This document shows, piece by piece, positions 37,330 through 47,148 of a stretch of 64,000 bases of DNA. Within the stretch, counting starts at the first letter, position 1, and each line of letters begins with the position of its first letter. A program made the translations under genes and the position numbers. The stretch is from Planctomycetota bacterium. Its GTDB lineage: Bacteria > Planctomycetota > Planctomycetia > Planctomycetales > Planctomycetaceae. The stretch is from NCBI GenBank assembly GCA_023417655.1, contig JAEZFD010000014.1, forward strand, positions 105,396 to 169,395, written 5' to 3'. The notes beneath the pieces were generated by a model. The model made no database searches and was not told where the DNA came from. It was given only the letters and a program-made list of their open reading frames with translations.

Positions 37330-38958
37330 GTGGCGATGACTATGGAAATCCATTCATTCGCCGTGCCTGGTCCTTTCTGGAGGGGGCACTCGTCATCAGC
37401 GTCAACAGACAGAAATCGTCGCGTGAGCATGGGCCAACTCCAAACGACCTTGCTGACAGGCGCCACGGGATTGCTGGGACAGTTCCTGCTGGCTGACCTG
37501 TTGCGTTGTCGGCATTCAGTAGCAGTCTTGGCCCGGTCTGGTCGGACCGGCTCTGCCAGACAGCGAATCGAACAGCTTGTTCAGCGTTTTGAGACATCGG
37601 CTCAACGCCGTCTCCCGCGCCCAGTCGTCCTTGAAGGCGAATTGACGAGTGCAGGGATTGGTCTGACGGAGTCGTCACGCGACTGGATCAGGAATCACTG
37701 CTTCTCAGTCATTCACTCTGCGGCCAACCTCTCTTTCAAGCCGGCGAGCGAGCACCCTGACAACGAACCTTTTCGAACGAATGTCGAAGGGACCCGATCA
37801 CTCGTTAATCTCTGTCGGGAACTCGGCGTGCGTGAGTTCCATGACATCTCTTCGGCTTATGTCTGCGGGTTGAGAAAAGGTCGAATTCTCGAGTCTGACG
37901 GTCAGCAAGGGCAGTCATTCTCCAATGACTATGAGCAGAGCAAGCTCACGGCTGAAGAAATCGTCCATGAGGCGGGATTTGAAAGTGTCACCGTTTATCG
38001 GCCTTCCATCGTGGTTGACCCGACGCCGGGATCGCTGCAATTGGGTGATCGTACCATTTATTATGCCTTCAGCGTTTTCCGGCTGATGACGCAGCGGTTC
38101 GGGCCGCTCGATCTGGACATCTTGTTCCCTTCGCTGGGACTGACCGGCGAGGAACGAAAGAATATTGTCCCGGCGGCGTGGGTTGCCCGCACGATTGTAG
38201 AGATTTTCCGTCGTCCCGAACTTCATGGGCAGACATATCATCTGACAAACCCAGAGGGAACTCGGCTCCGCGAGATGCTGAACTCGTTTCAGGCCGTTCT
38301 GCAACCCCGTCGCGCGACTCCTGCGGCCTATCAACTCAGCGATGGATTGGGAGACCTCACCGGCATCATTCATCAGTTCGTTGAGACCTTTACCCCGTAT
38401 TTTCGGGACGATCCGGAGTTTGATCAGACGCAGCTCAAGCATGCTCTGACGATCGCACAAATTCCGAATTGCCCTCGGACAGAATCGTCCACCTTGCATG
38501 CGATGGCGCTGCAGCAGATGACCTCGCGCCCCCCAGCTGCGATTCAGACGACAAATAAGAGTCTTTCCAGCTGGGAACGCTGGCTTCGGCAGCACACGGT
38601 CAGCGGCGACTTCGCGGTCTCCGTCGATGAAAAGTCAACGCCCGTCTGCCGGATTACTTTGACCGGACCAGGGGGAGGGGAGTGGACTCTCGCTCAGCCA
38701 ACTGCCGGGGGAATTCATATTGTGACAGGCGAACCCACGGACGGAGGTATTTCGCTCTACACGTCGACGGAAGTTTGGAATCATCTGTTGTCAGGCGATC
38801 ATGACATCGCAAAGGATCTTGCGGCAGGGCAGGTGCTGCTGGAATCCGCCGAGCCCGCGCAGGCACTGCGAATTGTTGTCGACCTGATCAATGAATTGCG
38901 AAGCCATTCATCCGCATCCCATTCCGTGGGAGTGGCACCGCAGGAGTCGGGAATCTAA
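37330..38958 (+). CDS. Thioester-reductase-like SDR with C-terminal extra domain
   Basis: A 542-residue protein (GTG start; an ATG at 37429, right before GQLQTTLLTG, may be the true start since the first 33 residues look non-conserved). Residues 38-390 form an extended SDR of the NAD_binding_4 type: TGATGLLGQFLL binds NADPH, SVIHSAANLSF follows, and the catalytic pair is Tyr201 and Lys205 in DYEQSK. This family includes terminal reductases that release acyl chains from carrier proteins as aldehydes or alcohols (NRPS/PKS R domains, HglT-like proteins, fatty acyl-CoA reductases). The last 110 residues resemble an SCP2-like fold. Its stop overlaps the synthase start (TAATG), so the two are translationally coupled. 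Confidence 0.87.
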   Translation: MAMTMEIHSFAVPGPFWRGHSSSASTDRNRRVSMGQLQTTLLTGATGLLGQFLLADLLRCRHSVAVLARSGRTGSARQRIEQLVQRFETSAQRRLPRPVVLEGELTSAGIGLTESSRDWIRNHCFSVIHSAANLSFKPASEHPDNEPFRTNVEGTRSLVNLCRELGVREFHDISSAYVCGLRKGRILESDGQQGQSFSNDYEQSKLTAEEIVHEAGFESVTVYRPSIVVDPTPGSLQLGDRTIYYAFSVFRLMTQRFGPLDLDILFPSLGLTGEERKNIVPAAWVARTIVEIFRRPELHGQTYHLTNPEGTRLREMLNSFQAVLQPRRATPAAYQLSDGLGDLTGIIHQFVETFTPYFRDDPEFDQTQLKHALTIAQIPNCPRTESSTLHAMALQQMTSRPPAAIQTTNKSLSSWERWLRQHTVSGDFAVSVDEKSTPVCRITLTGPGGGEWTLAQPTAGGIHIVTGEPTDGGISLYTSTEVWNHLLSGDHDIAKDLAAGQVLLESAEPAQALRIVVDLINELRSHSSASHSVGVAPQESGI

Positions 38959-41900
38959 TGGGATCGACGCGCGATCATTCTCTGTCTACGCCTGAAAAGC
39001 CAGCGGTACCGTTTCAACCGCTGGCCGTCGTCGGAATGGACTGCCGTCTGCCTGGAGCCATTGGACTCGCTGGCTATGAACAGTTGCTGTTCGATGGCCG
39101 CCAGGGCTTCACGGAGATGCCGGCAAGTCGCTTTGATCGTGCGCTCTATTTTGATTCCAGAAAAGGCCAACCCGGGAAGTCCTACACCGCGCTGGGAGGC
39201 TGTGTGGATGAACTTCCCTTATCGAATGCCGTTCGCGAGTTGCTGCCGGATGACCCTGCCCAGTTCGATTCGGTGCATCTGAATTTCGCATCAGTCGCCT
39301 ATCAGGCGTGGAGGCAGGCGGGGCTCGGAATTCGCGATCCGCAGTGGAAGCGGACTGGCGTCTATGTCGGTCATTCGGGAGCAACGCGGCTCGGTGGCTG
39401 CTTGAACTTTGCGACCAGTGTCGATGAAGGACTGGATTTCCTGCAGGACGTTGACGGCTTCAGAAAACTGCCTTCTGAGATTCGGAACCGCATCGTTCAG
39501 GAAGTGGCCAGAAAGATCCGATCCTCGCGTCCTCGTCGCGATGCCGGGCGAATTCCGAGATTCAATGCATATACCGCAGCCTCCCTGCCAGCGTTAATGC
39601 TGGGACTAGAGGGCCCGCGAATTGTCTGCGATGCTGCTTGTGCGTCTTCGTTGTTTGCGATGCAGCAGGCCGCGATGGCCATTCAGCAGGGGGAAATCGA
39701 TGCAGCCATCGTTGGCGGTGCCACGACGAATGGCGTCGACAACCTGATTCTGTTCTCACAGTCACAGGCATGCAGCGAATCAGGATCGCGTCCTTTTGAT
39801 CAGGGAGCGAACGGGTTAATCAGCTCCGAGGGCTATGCGGCACTGGTGGTCATGCCGGTCGCAACTGCGCTGCAGCATCAGCTCCCGATTCTTGGCGTCA
39901 TTACAGGGCTGGGAACCGCTTCTGACGGCCGGGGCAAGTCCCTCTGGGCTCCGAGAGCCGAAGGTCAGCAACTCGCGATTCGCCGTGCGTACTCGCAGGA
40001 TCGACCACTCCAGATCGACTACCTTGAGGCTCATGCCACAAGCACCCAACTGGGCGATGCCACTGAGTTACATGCCGTGCAGTCGCTGCTGGAAGGCTCG
40101 CGGCCCGATAGTGTTCCTCTGCTGATCGGCAGCGCAAAATCGAATCTCGGCCATACGCTGGAGACTGCTGGCGTCGCCGGGCTCATCAAGATCCTCCTGG
40201 CGATCCGGCGCGGCGAGCTTCCCAAGTCAGTCGGCTACGAACGGCCGAATCAGAACTTTGATTGGCAGAACGGTTCCATTCGAGTTGTCGACCGGAATCG
40301 GCCCTGGGTCCCTCACGGTCCGGCACGACGTTCCGCAGTCAGTGCTTTCGGGATTGGCGGCCTGAATGCTCACGTCTCCGTGCAGGAACCGACAAAGAAT
40401 CTGAAGGATCTGGCGGTTCGGCAGAGCCCTCCCGTTCGTGAGCGCATCGCTATCGTCGGTCGCGGCGTCGTATTGCCGGGTGCCCATCAGATCAATGACT
40501 TCCGAAAATTGCTGAAAAGCGGTCATTCAGTCATCGGACCGGCACCTGCGGATCGATGGCGGCCGGGGACGGGAATCTCAAGATCTCCTGCGCGACAGCC
40601 GTTTACTTCGCCAACGAATCAAGGCGGATATATCCGCGACTACGTCTTTGACGCTCAGCCTTATCGCATTCCACCGAAACAGGTGAAGCAGTCCAACCCC
40701 ATCCAAATGATGCTGCTGGACGCGGTCTCGCAGGCCATTCAGGAGCGGGATGGCGGAACATGGAAGGTCAATCGAGAACGGACCGGGGTTGTTGTCGGGA
40801 CGATCTTCGGAGGTGACTTCGGGACCCAACTCCAACTCGGGTTGCGGTTGCCGGAACTGAGTCGCGAACTGGCCATCCGTCTGCGTGAGCAGGGTCTCGA
40901 TCAGGCTCAAATTGATCAGATTCTGAAGGACTATCGCCAGCAGGTCCTGGCTGCCCGGCCGGCACTGCTCGATGAGACGGGGAGCTTTACCGCCAGCACG
41001 TTGGCCTCGCGAATCGCCAAGACATTCGACCTGATGGGCGGGGCCTGTGCCATCGATGTCGACAATGCTTCGGGGCTGGCAGGCGTGCGACTGGCACTCG
41101 ATCAATTGCGATGCGGTCATTGGGATGTCGCGATCTGCGGGGCGGCGGACCGGTCCATGGATCTCATGAAGTTCGAGCAACTCGACTTGCAGAATCGCCT
41201 CGTTCGGTCCGGTCAGGTTGATGAGATCCCTGAGGACGTAAAGCAGATCCTTCCCGGTGAAGGGGTTGTTGTCCTGATGCTGCAACGCCTCAGTGATGCA
41301 CTCGCCGCCGGAGTCAAGATTCTTGGCATCATCGACGACGTGGAAATGACTTCCGAGCCCATCGAATCACCCGCCCCGGAAGATGCAGCGCTCGTTCGTC
41401 AGATCGGATATCTGGCCGGAGCGCAGAGTCTGGTTCGCATTGTGAAACAGACAGTTTGCTGGGAGGAAACGGCTCCTGACCGAAATGAGGACTGTGCAAC
41501 TCAACAGGATGTCGTTCAAATAACGAGTACGACCGAAGATGAGCTGACTTATCAAGTCCAGTGCTCCTCTCCGGCAAGTGCTCACCGGAACGCGTCACTT
41601 TCAGAAGTGAATCGGGCCGCTTCCTCGAAGATGAATGGCGCTCGAAATCGGGCCGAAGCCTCTTCGAAGCCTGTGGTTACTTTGAAAACACTCTCGACCC
41701 CTGAATGTGTGTCCCCCGTGATTTCTCAAGTTGAACTGCAACGTAACGGCCACTCCACCGGGCTTGAAACTTCCGCGACCCTGCAACGCATCTTCCGTTT
41801 TGAAGAAGCGTCCGCAGCCGCATTGATCAGCCGCCTCGAGCAAGTACTTGCCGCGCACGGGAAGATCGAATCGCCTCTCGCGAGATTCGGGAAAACGCAG

Positions 41901-44900
41901 GGCCTTCGTCTGGCTGTCCTCGCGGAATCACCGGCTCAGCTCAGCACGCGACTCGCGGCGGTCGTCAAACAGCTGAAGACCGGACGTGACGTCGGCGTCT
42001 TCGAATCAGAACGGGCGATCCTCTGGCAGACCCGTAATCATGCCGTTCGAACGGCATGGGTTTTCCCAGGGCAGGGAGCACAGTACTCCGGCGTGCCTGC
42101 AGGGATTCTGTCTGACGCGGCGGCTCAGCAGGAGTTGCAGCGCTTCGACAAAGAACTCGTCCGACAGGGACTCGATCCACTGTTCCCACGCCTCGAAGCA
42201 GGCGAAATCGAGACTCAGGACATCTGGTGGAATCAGATCTGGGTGCTGGGACTTGGCCTCGCACTGTCCGCGACTTTGAAGCAGCATGCGGACCGACCCG
42301 ACGTGGTCCTCGGACACAGCTTTGGAGAATACACCGCGTTGGTGAATGCCGGAGTGATCAGCGTTGCCCAGGCAATTCGCATGGTCAAAGCCCGCACGAA
42401 CTCGGTGACAACCACTGTTCGGGAATCAGGGCAGCTCATCTCTGTTCGAGGCACACCGAGTCTGGTTGACGGCGTTCTCCGTAAAGCTGGCGTGGACTAT
42501 CAGGTCACACATTACAACGCTCCGGAACAGACAGTCGTCGCAACTCCACTGCACCTGTCCAACGATCTTCGCCGAGTTCTGACAGCAGCGAATCTGGCAT
42601 CGATGCCCGTGTCGGTTCCCGTTGCTTACCACACGTCGCGCATGGCTCAGGCAGAAGAACTGCTCGACCGCGTCTTCGCGAATGAACGCTTCCTCCCGCC
42701 GACCTGCCCGCTGATGTCTGCGACGTCAGCCCGTTACCTGTCCGAACCATCGGATCTGCGACAAAGTCTGGTCAGTCAGATGACCCGGCCGGTGCTGTAC
42801 GTTCCTGCCATCGAACGCCTGCTGAACGACGATGTCGCGCTGCTGATCGAAGTGGGACCGAACAACGTCCTCTCCCGACTGAATCAGGATATTGGTGGAA
42901 AGCAGGCACTTTGTCTGAGTCTGGATGTGCCGGGCAAGGAGTTCGCCGAACGTCTGCAGATGATTCATGCGGCTCGCGAAATCCTGGGCTTGGATGCTCA
43001 TGCAGAGCCTCTGTCAAACCAGCCGCAGCACCGTGAGGGCGGCCGCTTCAGCGATCGGCAAATGGATCTTGGAGTTGAAGGCAACGGGGCCTCGGCACTC
43101 ACTCCGAAAGTGTCAGAAGTTGAAATCGTTGACCTGCGGCACGTCGGACAGAAGGCTCGCGAGAAGAGTCACGTCGAACCGATTGCAGTTGCTGCTCCTT
43201 CATTGAACTCGTCGGCCCCGGCGACACAGCGATCATCCGCTGCTGTTTCCACCCCACCCGCACTCGCGACCGCTTCCCCAGCTGCAGCTGCGACAGCGAG
43301 TTCCAATCAAGGTCCGACCGAAGCCGAGGTCCGTCACTTCCTCAAGACGGTAGTGGTCGATCTGACGGGCTACTCTCCAGACGTCGTTGACTTCGAAGCG
43401 GATCTTGAAGCGGATCTGGGAGTCGACAGCATCAAGAAAGCTCAGGTCGTCGGTGAGATGGCCGAGCAGTTCAGCCTGAATGTTGCCCCTTCCGGAGTGA
43501 AGCTGGGCGACCTGAAAACGCTCGGTGAAATCGCCCGGCTGGGGATGGAGGTGATTGCATCCGCTGGCACTGCTGAAGTGATGCCGACTCCGGTTGCCGC
43601 GGCGACAGCCGCCTCTCCCGTGATGCCGACTCTCGAACCAGCTGCGGCCCCGCCAGAACCCGTTCGCACCGCTCCAAAGTTTAGTCTGGAATCAATCGAA
43701 CGGTTCCTGGTGGATCTCGTTGTGGATCAGACGGGCTATTCGCCTGATGTCGTCGACCTCGACGCCGATATGGAGGCCGATCTCGGAATCGACAGCATCA
43801 AGCAGGCCCAGCTGTTTGGGGAAGTCCAGCAGCAATTCGAACTTCAGGAGACCTCGGCCGCCCGTCCGAGTCTGTCGACCTTCACAACACTGCGTTCGAT
43901 TCTGAACTTCCTGGCATCGACGCAGGCAGCCGAGCCCGTTCCTTCCCGCAACGGTCACGTTGAAGAAGTCGCCGCAGGCGGGAGCAGTGGGTTAAAAAAA
44001 AACGAGATAGTTGGGCAAACTAGCTTCTCATCCGCTTTCAGCAGTCAGAATTCGAATGGTGTTTCGCAAGTCTCCTCGTCCGCCGTGCCGGATGAAGACG
44101 TTCGAGCATTCGCTCCGCATGATGAGTTGCCCGCCGAGTGGGTCGCTCTGTTCTGCCCGAGTGCCGACGGAAGCGAAAGCCTGAACTGGGAGTCAGGTTT
44201 TCAGCGGGGACAACAATCTCGTGCTGAACTGCGAGCAGCACTCCGCCTTCTCCATGATCGACAGGTGCCGCTGTCGACGACTCGGCATTTCGAGATTGAA
44301 ATCGAGAACGATCTCGCCGGCCTCGCAGCAGGAGCCGGGGTCCTTCCGCAAGTCGTGCGTGGAGCCTATGCTCACGTGGCCGCTGCCGGAGCCCATCAGG
44401 GACAGGTTCCGAATACTAAGGACTCGATGGCTCAGGACGATTCCGTCGCTCAGACGCGACTGACGAAGAGACTTCCTGCGTCGGTGTTTGATCTGTCAGG
44501 ACATGTCGAACCCAGGGGGACCGAATCGATGAGATTCGGACTTCGCATAGTTTCGGCTCCGCATCGCGCCGGGATGCCCGACCTGCCTGTTCTCAGCGGA
44601 CCGGGCCTCATCATCGGTCACAACCCGATGGCTCAAGCGATTCAGCAGCGGTTCAGCGAACTTGGATTCCCTTGTACGATTGTGCCGGAAACGTCATCGC
44701 TCACCGAACTGGATTCCGAACTCGATCGGATCTGGGCAGACTCCATTACGCCGCATCTGTTCATCACGACATCGCATGACGACGATGCAGCTCAGAAGCT
44801 GGATGCCAGTAACTGGCAATCACGACGGTTCACCGCTCTGGAAGTTCCCTACCGGGTCTGTCAGCGATGGATGCAGCAGACGATCGATGCCGGAAAGATG

Positions 44901-47003
44901 GATGGCGGCAGCGTAGTATTACTCACACGACTCGGCGGTGATTTCGGATTCAGCGGCGAGACCGCCGTCAGCCCGGAGGGGGGGCTTGCCGGACTCGTCA
45001 AAGCGATGCTGATCGAGTGCTGGATGCGAGGCTACCGAGCGACTCCCATGAAGGTTGTCGACGTGTCCCCTGACACCACTCCCGCGCAGGCCGTGACGGG
45101 CATGCTCAAGGAACTCGCGGTTCCGAGCTATGACATGGAAGTGGCCTATCACGGTTCAGAACGATTTACCGTACAGCCGATTCATCGTCCATTGTTCTCA
45201 TCGACGGAGATCCAGCCGGCTCCACTGAATGGGCATTCACAGATTCGACCGGGCGGAACCTGGATCGTGACGGGTGGTGCACGGGGAATCACTTCGGTCG
45301 TCGCGCGAGAACTTGCGAAACGACATCACTTGAAACTGCACCTTGTCGGGACCGCTCCAGTCCCGGCTCTCAGTGATGAAATTCGACAGGCCGCGATTCA
45401 GGATCGCCTGAACCTGCGCCGTGAGGTGATGCGTCAGGCCAATCTGCGAAATCAGAATGGTATGGAAGCATGGCGGAACGTCGAGAAAAGCATCGAGATC
45501 GATGCGACTCTTCAACTGATGAAGAGTGAAGGAATCACCGCGGTCTATCACAGCTGCGATGTCTCCCGGTTCGACGAACTGCAGGCGACGGTGAATCGCA
45601 TTCGCGCTCTTGACGGCCGAATCGACGGGGTGATACACGGTGCAGGGATCGGTCAGGACGCCCGCTTCGATCGAAAGCGTCCGGATAAAGTTGATCAGTG
45701 CTTGCGTGCGAAGATTGACGGTTGCTTTAACCTGATGGACGCGACGGGGCAGGACAAACTCGACTGGTTTGTCTGCTTCGGTTCGATCTCTGGCCGCTTT
45801 GGAGCAAACGGTCACACCGATTACTCACTGGCGAATGACTCTATCGCGAAGCTGGTCGACTGCTATCGTCAAGAGCGTCCGGACGTGCGCAGTGTGACGT
45901 TCCACTGGCACGCCTGGGGCGACATCGGGATGGCGACCAAGCCAGAAACCAAGCTCGCTCTGGAGATGATCAACCTTGAGTTCATGCCGGCGCGGGAAGG
46001 CCTTGCTCATTTCCTACATGAGCTGGAGCATGGCGGCGAAGAACCGGAAGTCCTGATCACCGATCATGCCTACATTCGCAAGTTCTTCCCGGTGGATCGA
46101 CTGATATCCGAATCGAAACGACCAGCGCGGGAACTCCGTGTTCTGCCGATTTTCGATGCGGACCAGCGGGCCCCGGCGGGACAAGCTCTGCTGGAAGTTT
46201 CGCTCGATCCTAAACGTGAGCGGTTCCTGAGTCAGCATCTTGTGCAGGGAAAGCCGACACTTCCATTTGTGGTCGCTCTCGAACTGATGTGCGAGGCCGC
46301 ACGACGCGAGCATCCGCAACAGGATGTCGTCGGAATCCGCAATGTCTCGGCGCTGCAGGCGATCAAGTGGGCGACTGACGATCCGCTGACGCTGAAGGTG
46401 CAGACAGAAGGTCACGGAGATTCTGTCCACGATACTGTTCATTGTAAGCTGACGGCCGATCTGATCCGACGTGATGGGCGGCTTGTCGCCCGGGATAAGG
46501 TTTATTTCCAGGGGGAATTCCAACTCGGCCAGCAACGCAGGACAGTGAAGGTCCAGCGCCCGGATGTGTCCTGCCTCGACTGGGAACCCATTTCGTATCT
46601 GCCGCCTGAGGCTCCGATCTATCACGGTCCAGATCTCCAGTGTTTACAGAAGATGGCCTTCGTCGAGGGTCAGGGCTTCGGGCTCATCTCGGCCTCTTCT
46701 ACGGTTCAGCTCGGAGGCGGGAATCGACCGACTTACGGTTGGTCCATCCCATGTGCTGTCATGGACGCGTGTCTGTATGCGTCGGCCGTCTTCGCCGCCC
46801 GCACACATCAGCGTCCGAGTCTCCCCGTCAGCTTTGAAGAGATTCGACTCGGTCGAATGCCAGATCCGGGCGAACCCTGTCTGATTCAGATTCAGCAGGA
46901 GAGTGAAGAAGCGAGCGGTCTGCGACTGGCGTTTCAATTGATCGGTCTGAATGGTGACCTGCTGTTTGACGTTCGTGGTTACCGAATTGGATGGCTGAAC
47001 TAA
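38958..47003 (+). CDS. Multidomain type I PKS/PUFA-synthase-like protein (KS-CLF-AT-ACP-ACP-KR-DH)
   Basis: A 2681-residue synthase. KS1 (about 21-480) has the complete triad Cys228 (DAACASS), His359 (EAHATST) and His399 (KSNLGH). A second KS-like domain (about 495-840) has VDNAS where the active-site Cys should be and lacks both His motifs, so it is chain-length-factor-like. AT (about 1030-1335) has Ser1121 in GHSFG and His1225. Two ACPs follow with phosphopantetheine sites Ser1491 (LGVDSIKKAQ) and Ser1613 (LGIDSIKQAQ). KR (about 2095-2330), preceded by a structural subdomain, has TGGARGI and Tyr2289. DH (about 2400-2670) has His2427 (HLVQGKPTLP) and Asp2603. No enoyl reductase or thioesterase domain is present. 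KR wording and domain order resemble PfaA. Decarboxylative chain extension with beta-keto reduction and dehydration is expected; the product is unknown. Confidence 0.95.
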   Translation: MGSTRDHSLSTPEKPAVPFQPLAVVGMDCRLPGAIGLAGYEQLLFDGRQGFTEMPASRFDRALYFDSRKGQPGKSYTALGGCVDELPLSNAVRELLPDDPAQFDSVHLNFASVAYQAWRQAGLGIRDPQWKRTGVYVGHSGATRLGGCLNFATSVDEGLDFLQDVDGFRKLPSEIRNRIVQEVARKIRSSRPRRDAGRIPRFNAYTAASLPALMLGLEGPRIVCDAACASSLFAMQQAAMAIQQGEIDAAIVGGATTNGVDNLILFSQSQACSESGSRPFDQGANGLISSEGYAALVVMPVATALQHQLPILGVITGLGTASDGRGKSLWAPRAEGQQLAIRRAYSQDRPLQIDYLEAHATSTQLGDATELHAVQSLLEGSRPDSVPLLIGSAKSNLGHTLETAGVAGLIKILLAIRRGELPKSVGYERPNQNFDWQNGSIRVVDRNRPWVPHGPARRSAVSAFGIGGLNAHVSVQEPTKNLKDLAVRQSPPVRERIAIVGRGVVLPGAHQINDFRKLLKSGHSVIGPAPADRWRPGTGISRSPARQPFTSPTNQGGYIRDYVFDAQPYRIPPKQVKQSNPIQMMLLDAVSQAIQERDGGTWKVNRERTGVVVGTIFGGDFGTQLQLGLRLPELSRELAIRLREQGLDQAQIDQILKDYRQQVLAARPALLDETGSFTASTLASRIAKTFDLMGGACAIDVDNASGLAGVRLALDQLRCGHWDVAICGAADRSMDLMKFEQLDLQNRLVRSGQVDEIPEDVKQILPGEGVVVLMLQRLSDALAAGVKILGIIDDVEMTSEPIESPAPEDAALVRQIGYLAGAQSLVRIVKQTVCWEETAPDRNEDCATQQDVVQITSTTEDELTYQVQCSSPASAHRNASLSEVNRAASSKMNGARNRAEASSKPVVTLKTLSTPECVSPVISQVELQRNGHSTGLETSATLQRIFRFEEASAAALISRLEQVLAAHGKIESPLARFGKTQGLRLAVLAESPAQLSTRLAAVVKQLKTGRDVGVFESERAILWQTRNHAVRTAWVFPGQGAQYSGVPAGILSDAAAQQELQRFDKELVRQGLDPLFPRLEAGEIETQDIWWNQIWVLGLGLALSATLKQHADRPDVVLGHSFGEYTALVNAGVISVAQAIRMVKARTNSVTTTVRESGQLISVRGTPSLVDGVLRKAGVDYQVTHYNAPEQTVVATPLHLSNDLRRVLTAANLASMPVSVPVAYHTSRMAQAEELLDRVFANERFLPPTCPLMSATSARYLSEPSDLRQSLVSQMTRPVLYVPAIERLLNDDVALLIEVGPNNVLSRLNQDIGGKQALCLSLDVPGKEFAERLQMIHAAREILGLDAHAEPLSNQPQHREGGRFSDRQMDLGVEGNGASALTPKVSEVEIVDLRHVGQKAREKSHVEPIAVAAPSLNSSAPATQRSSAAVSTPPALATASPAAAATASSNQGPTEAEVRHFLKTVVVDLTGYSPDVVDFEADLEADLGVDSIKKAQVVGEMAEQFSLNVAPSGVKLGDLKTLGEIARLGMEVIASAGTAEVMPTPVAAATAASPVMPTLEPAAAPPEPVRTAPKFSLESIERFLVDLVVDQTGYSPDVVDLDADMEADLGIDSIKQAQLFGEVQQQFELQETSAARPSLSTFTTLRSILNFLASTQAAEPVPSRNGHVEEVAAGGSSGLKKNEIVGQTSFSSAFSSQNSNGVSQVSSSAVPDEDVRAFAPHDELPAEWVALFCPSADGSESLNWESGFQRGQQSRAELRAALRLLHDRQVPLSTTRHFEIEIENDLAGLAAGAGVLPQVVRGAYAHVAAAGAHQGQVPNTKDSMAQDDSVAQTRLTKRLPASVFDLSGHVEPRGTESMRFGLRIVSAPHRAGMPDLPVLSGPGLIIGHNPMAQAIQQRFSELGFPCTIVPETSSLTELDSELDRIWADSITPHLFITTSHDDDAAQKLDASNWQSRRFTALEVPYRVCQRWMQQTIDAGKMDGGSVVLLTRLGGDFGFSGETAVSPEGGLAGLVKAMLIECWMRGYRATPMKVVDVSPDTTPAQAVTGMLKELAVPSYDMEVAYHGSERFTVQPIHRPLFSSTEIQPAPLNGHSQIRPGGTWIVTGGARGITSVVARELAKRHHLKLHLVGTAPVPALSDEIRQAAIQDRLNLRREVMRQANLRNQNGMEAWRNVEKSIEIDATLQLMKSEGITAVYHSCDVSRFDELQATVNRIRALDGRIDGVIHGAGIGQDARFDRKRPDKVDQCLRAKIDGCFNLMDATGQDKLDWFVCFGSISGRFGANGHTDYSLANDSIAKLVDCYRQERPDVRSVTFHWHAWGDIGMATKPETKLALEMINLEFMPAREGLAHFLHELEHGGEEPEVLITDHAYIRKFFPVDRLISESKRPARELRVLPIFDADQRAPAGQALLEVSLDPKRERFLSQHLVQGKPTLPFVVALELMCEAARREHPQQDVVGIRNVSALQAIKWATDDPLTLKVQTEGHGDSVHDTVHCKLTADLIRRDGRLVARDKVYFQGEFQLGQQRRTVKVQRPDVSCLDWEPISYLPPEAPIYHGPDLQCLQKMAFVEGQGFGLISASSTVQLGGGNRPTYGWSIPCAVMDACLYASAVFAARTHQRPSLPVSFEEIRLGRMPDPGEPCLIQIQQESEEASGLRLAFQLIGLNGDLLFDVRGYRIGWLN

Positions 47004-47148
47004 GGCTTCGCTTCAGGAAGTCGCCCGCTGCCGCCTCGCTTCATGTGACGCGAGGCAGATTGTCGAGGGATTGATTTCGATAGCGGGTGTGACAGAAACT
47101 CGGGCAGGAACGACTCATCAGAGCCAATGCCCGGAACAGGTAATTGCG

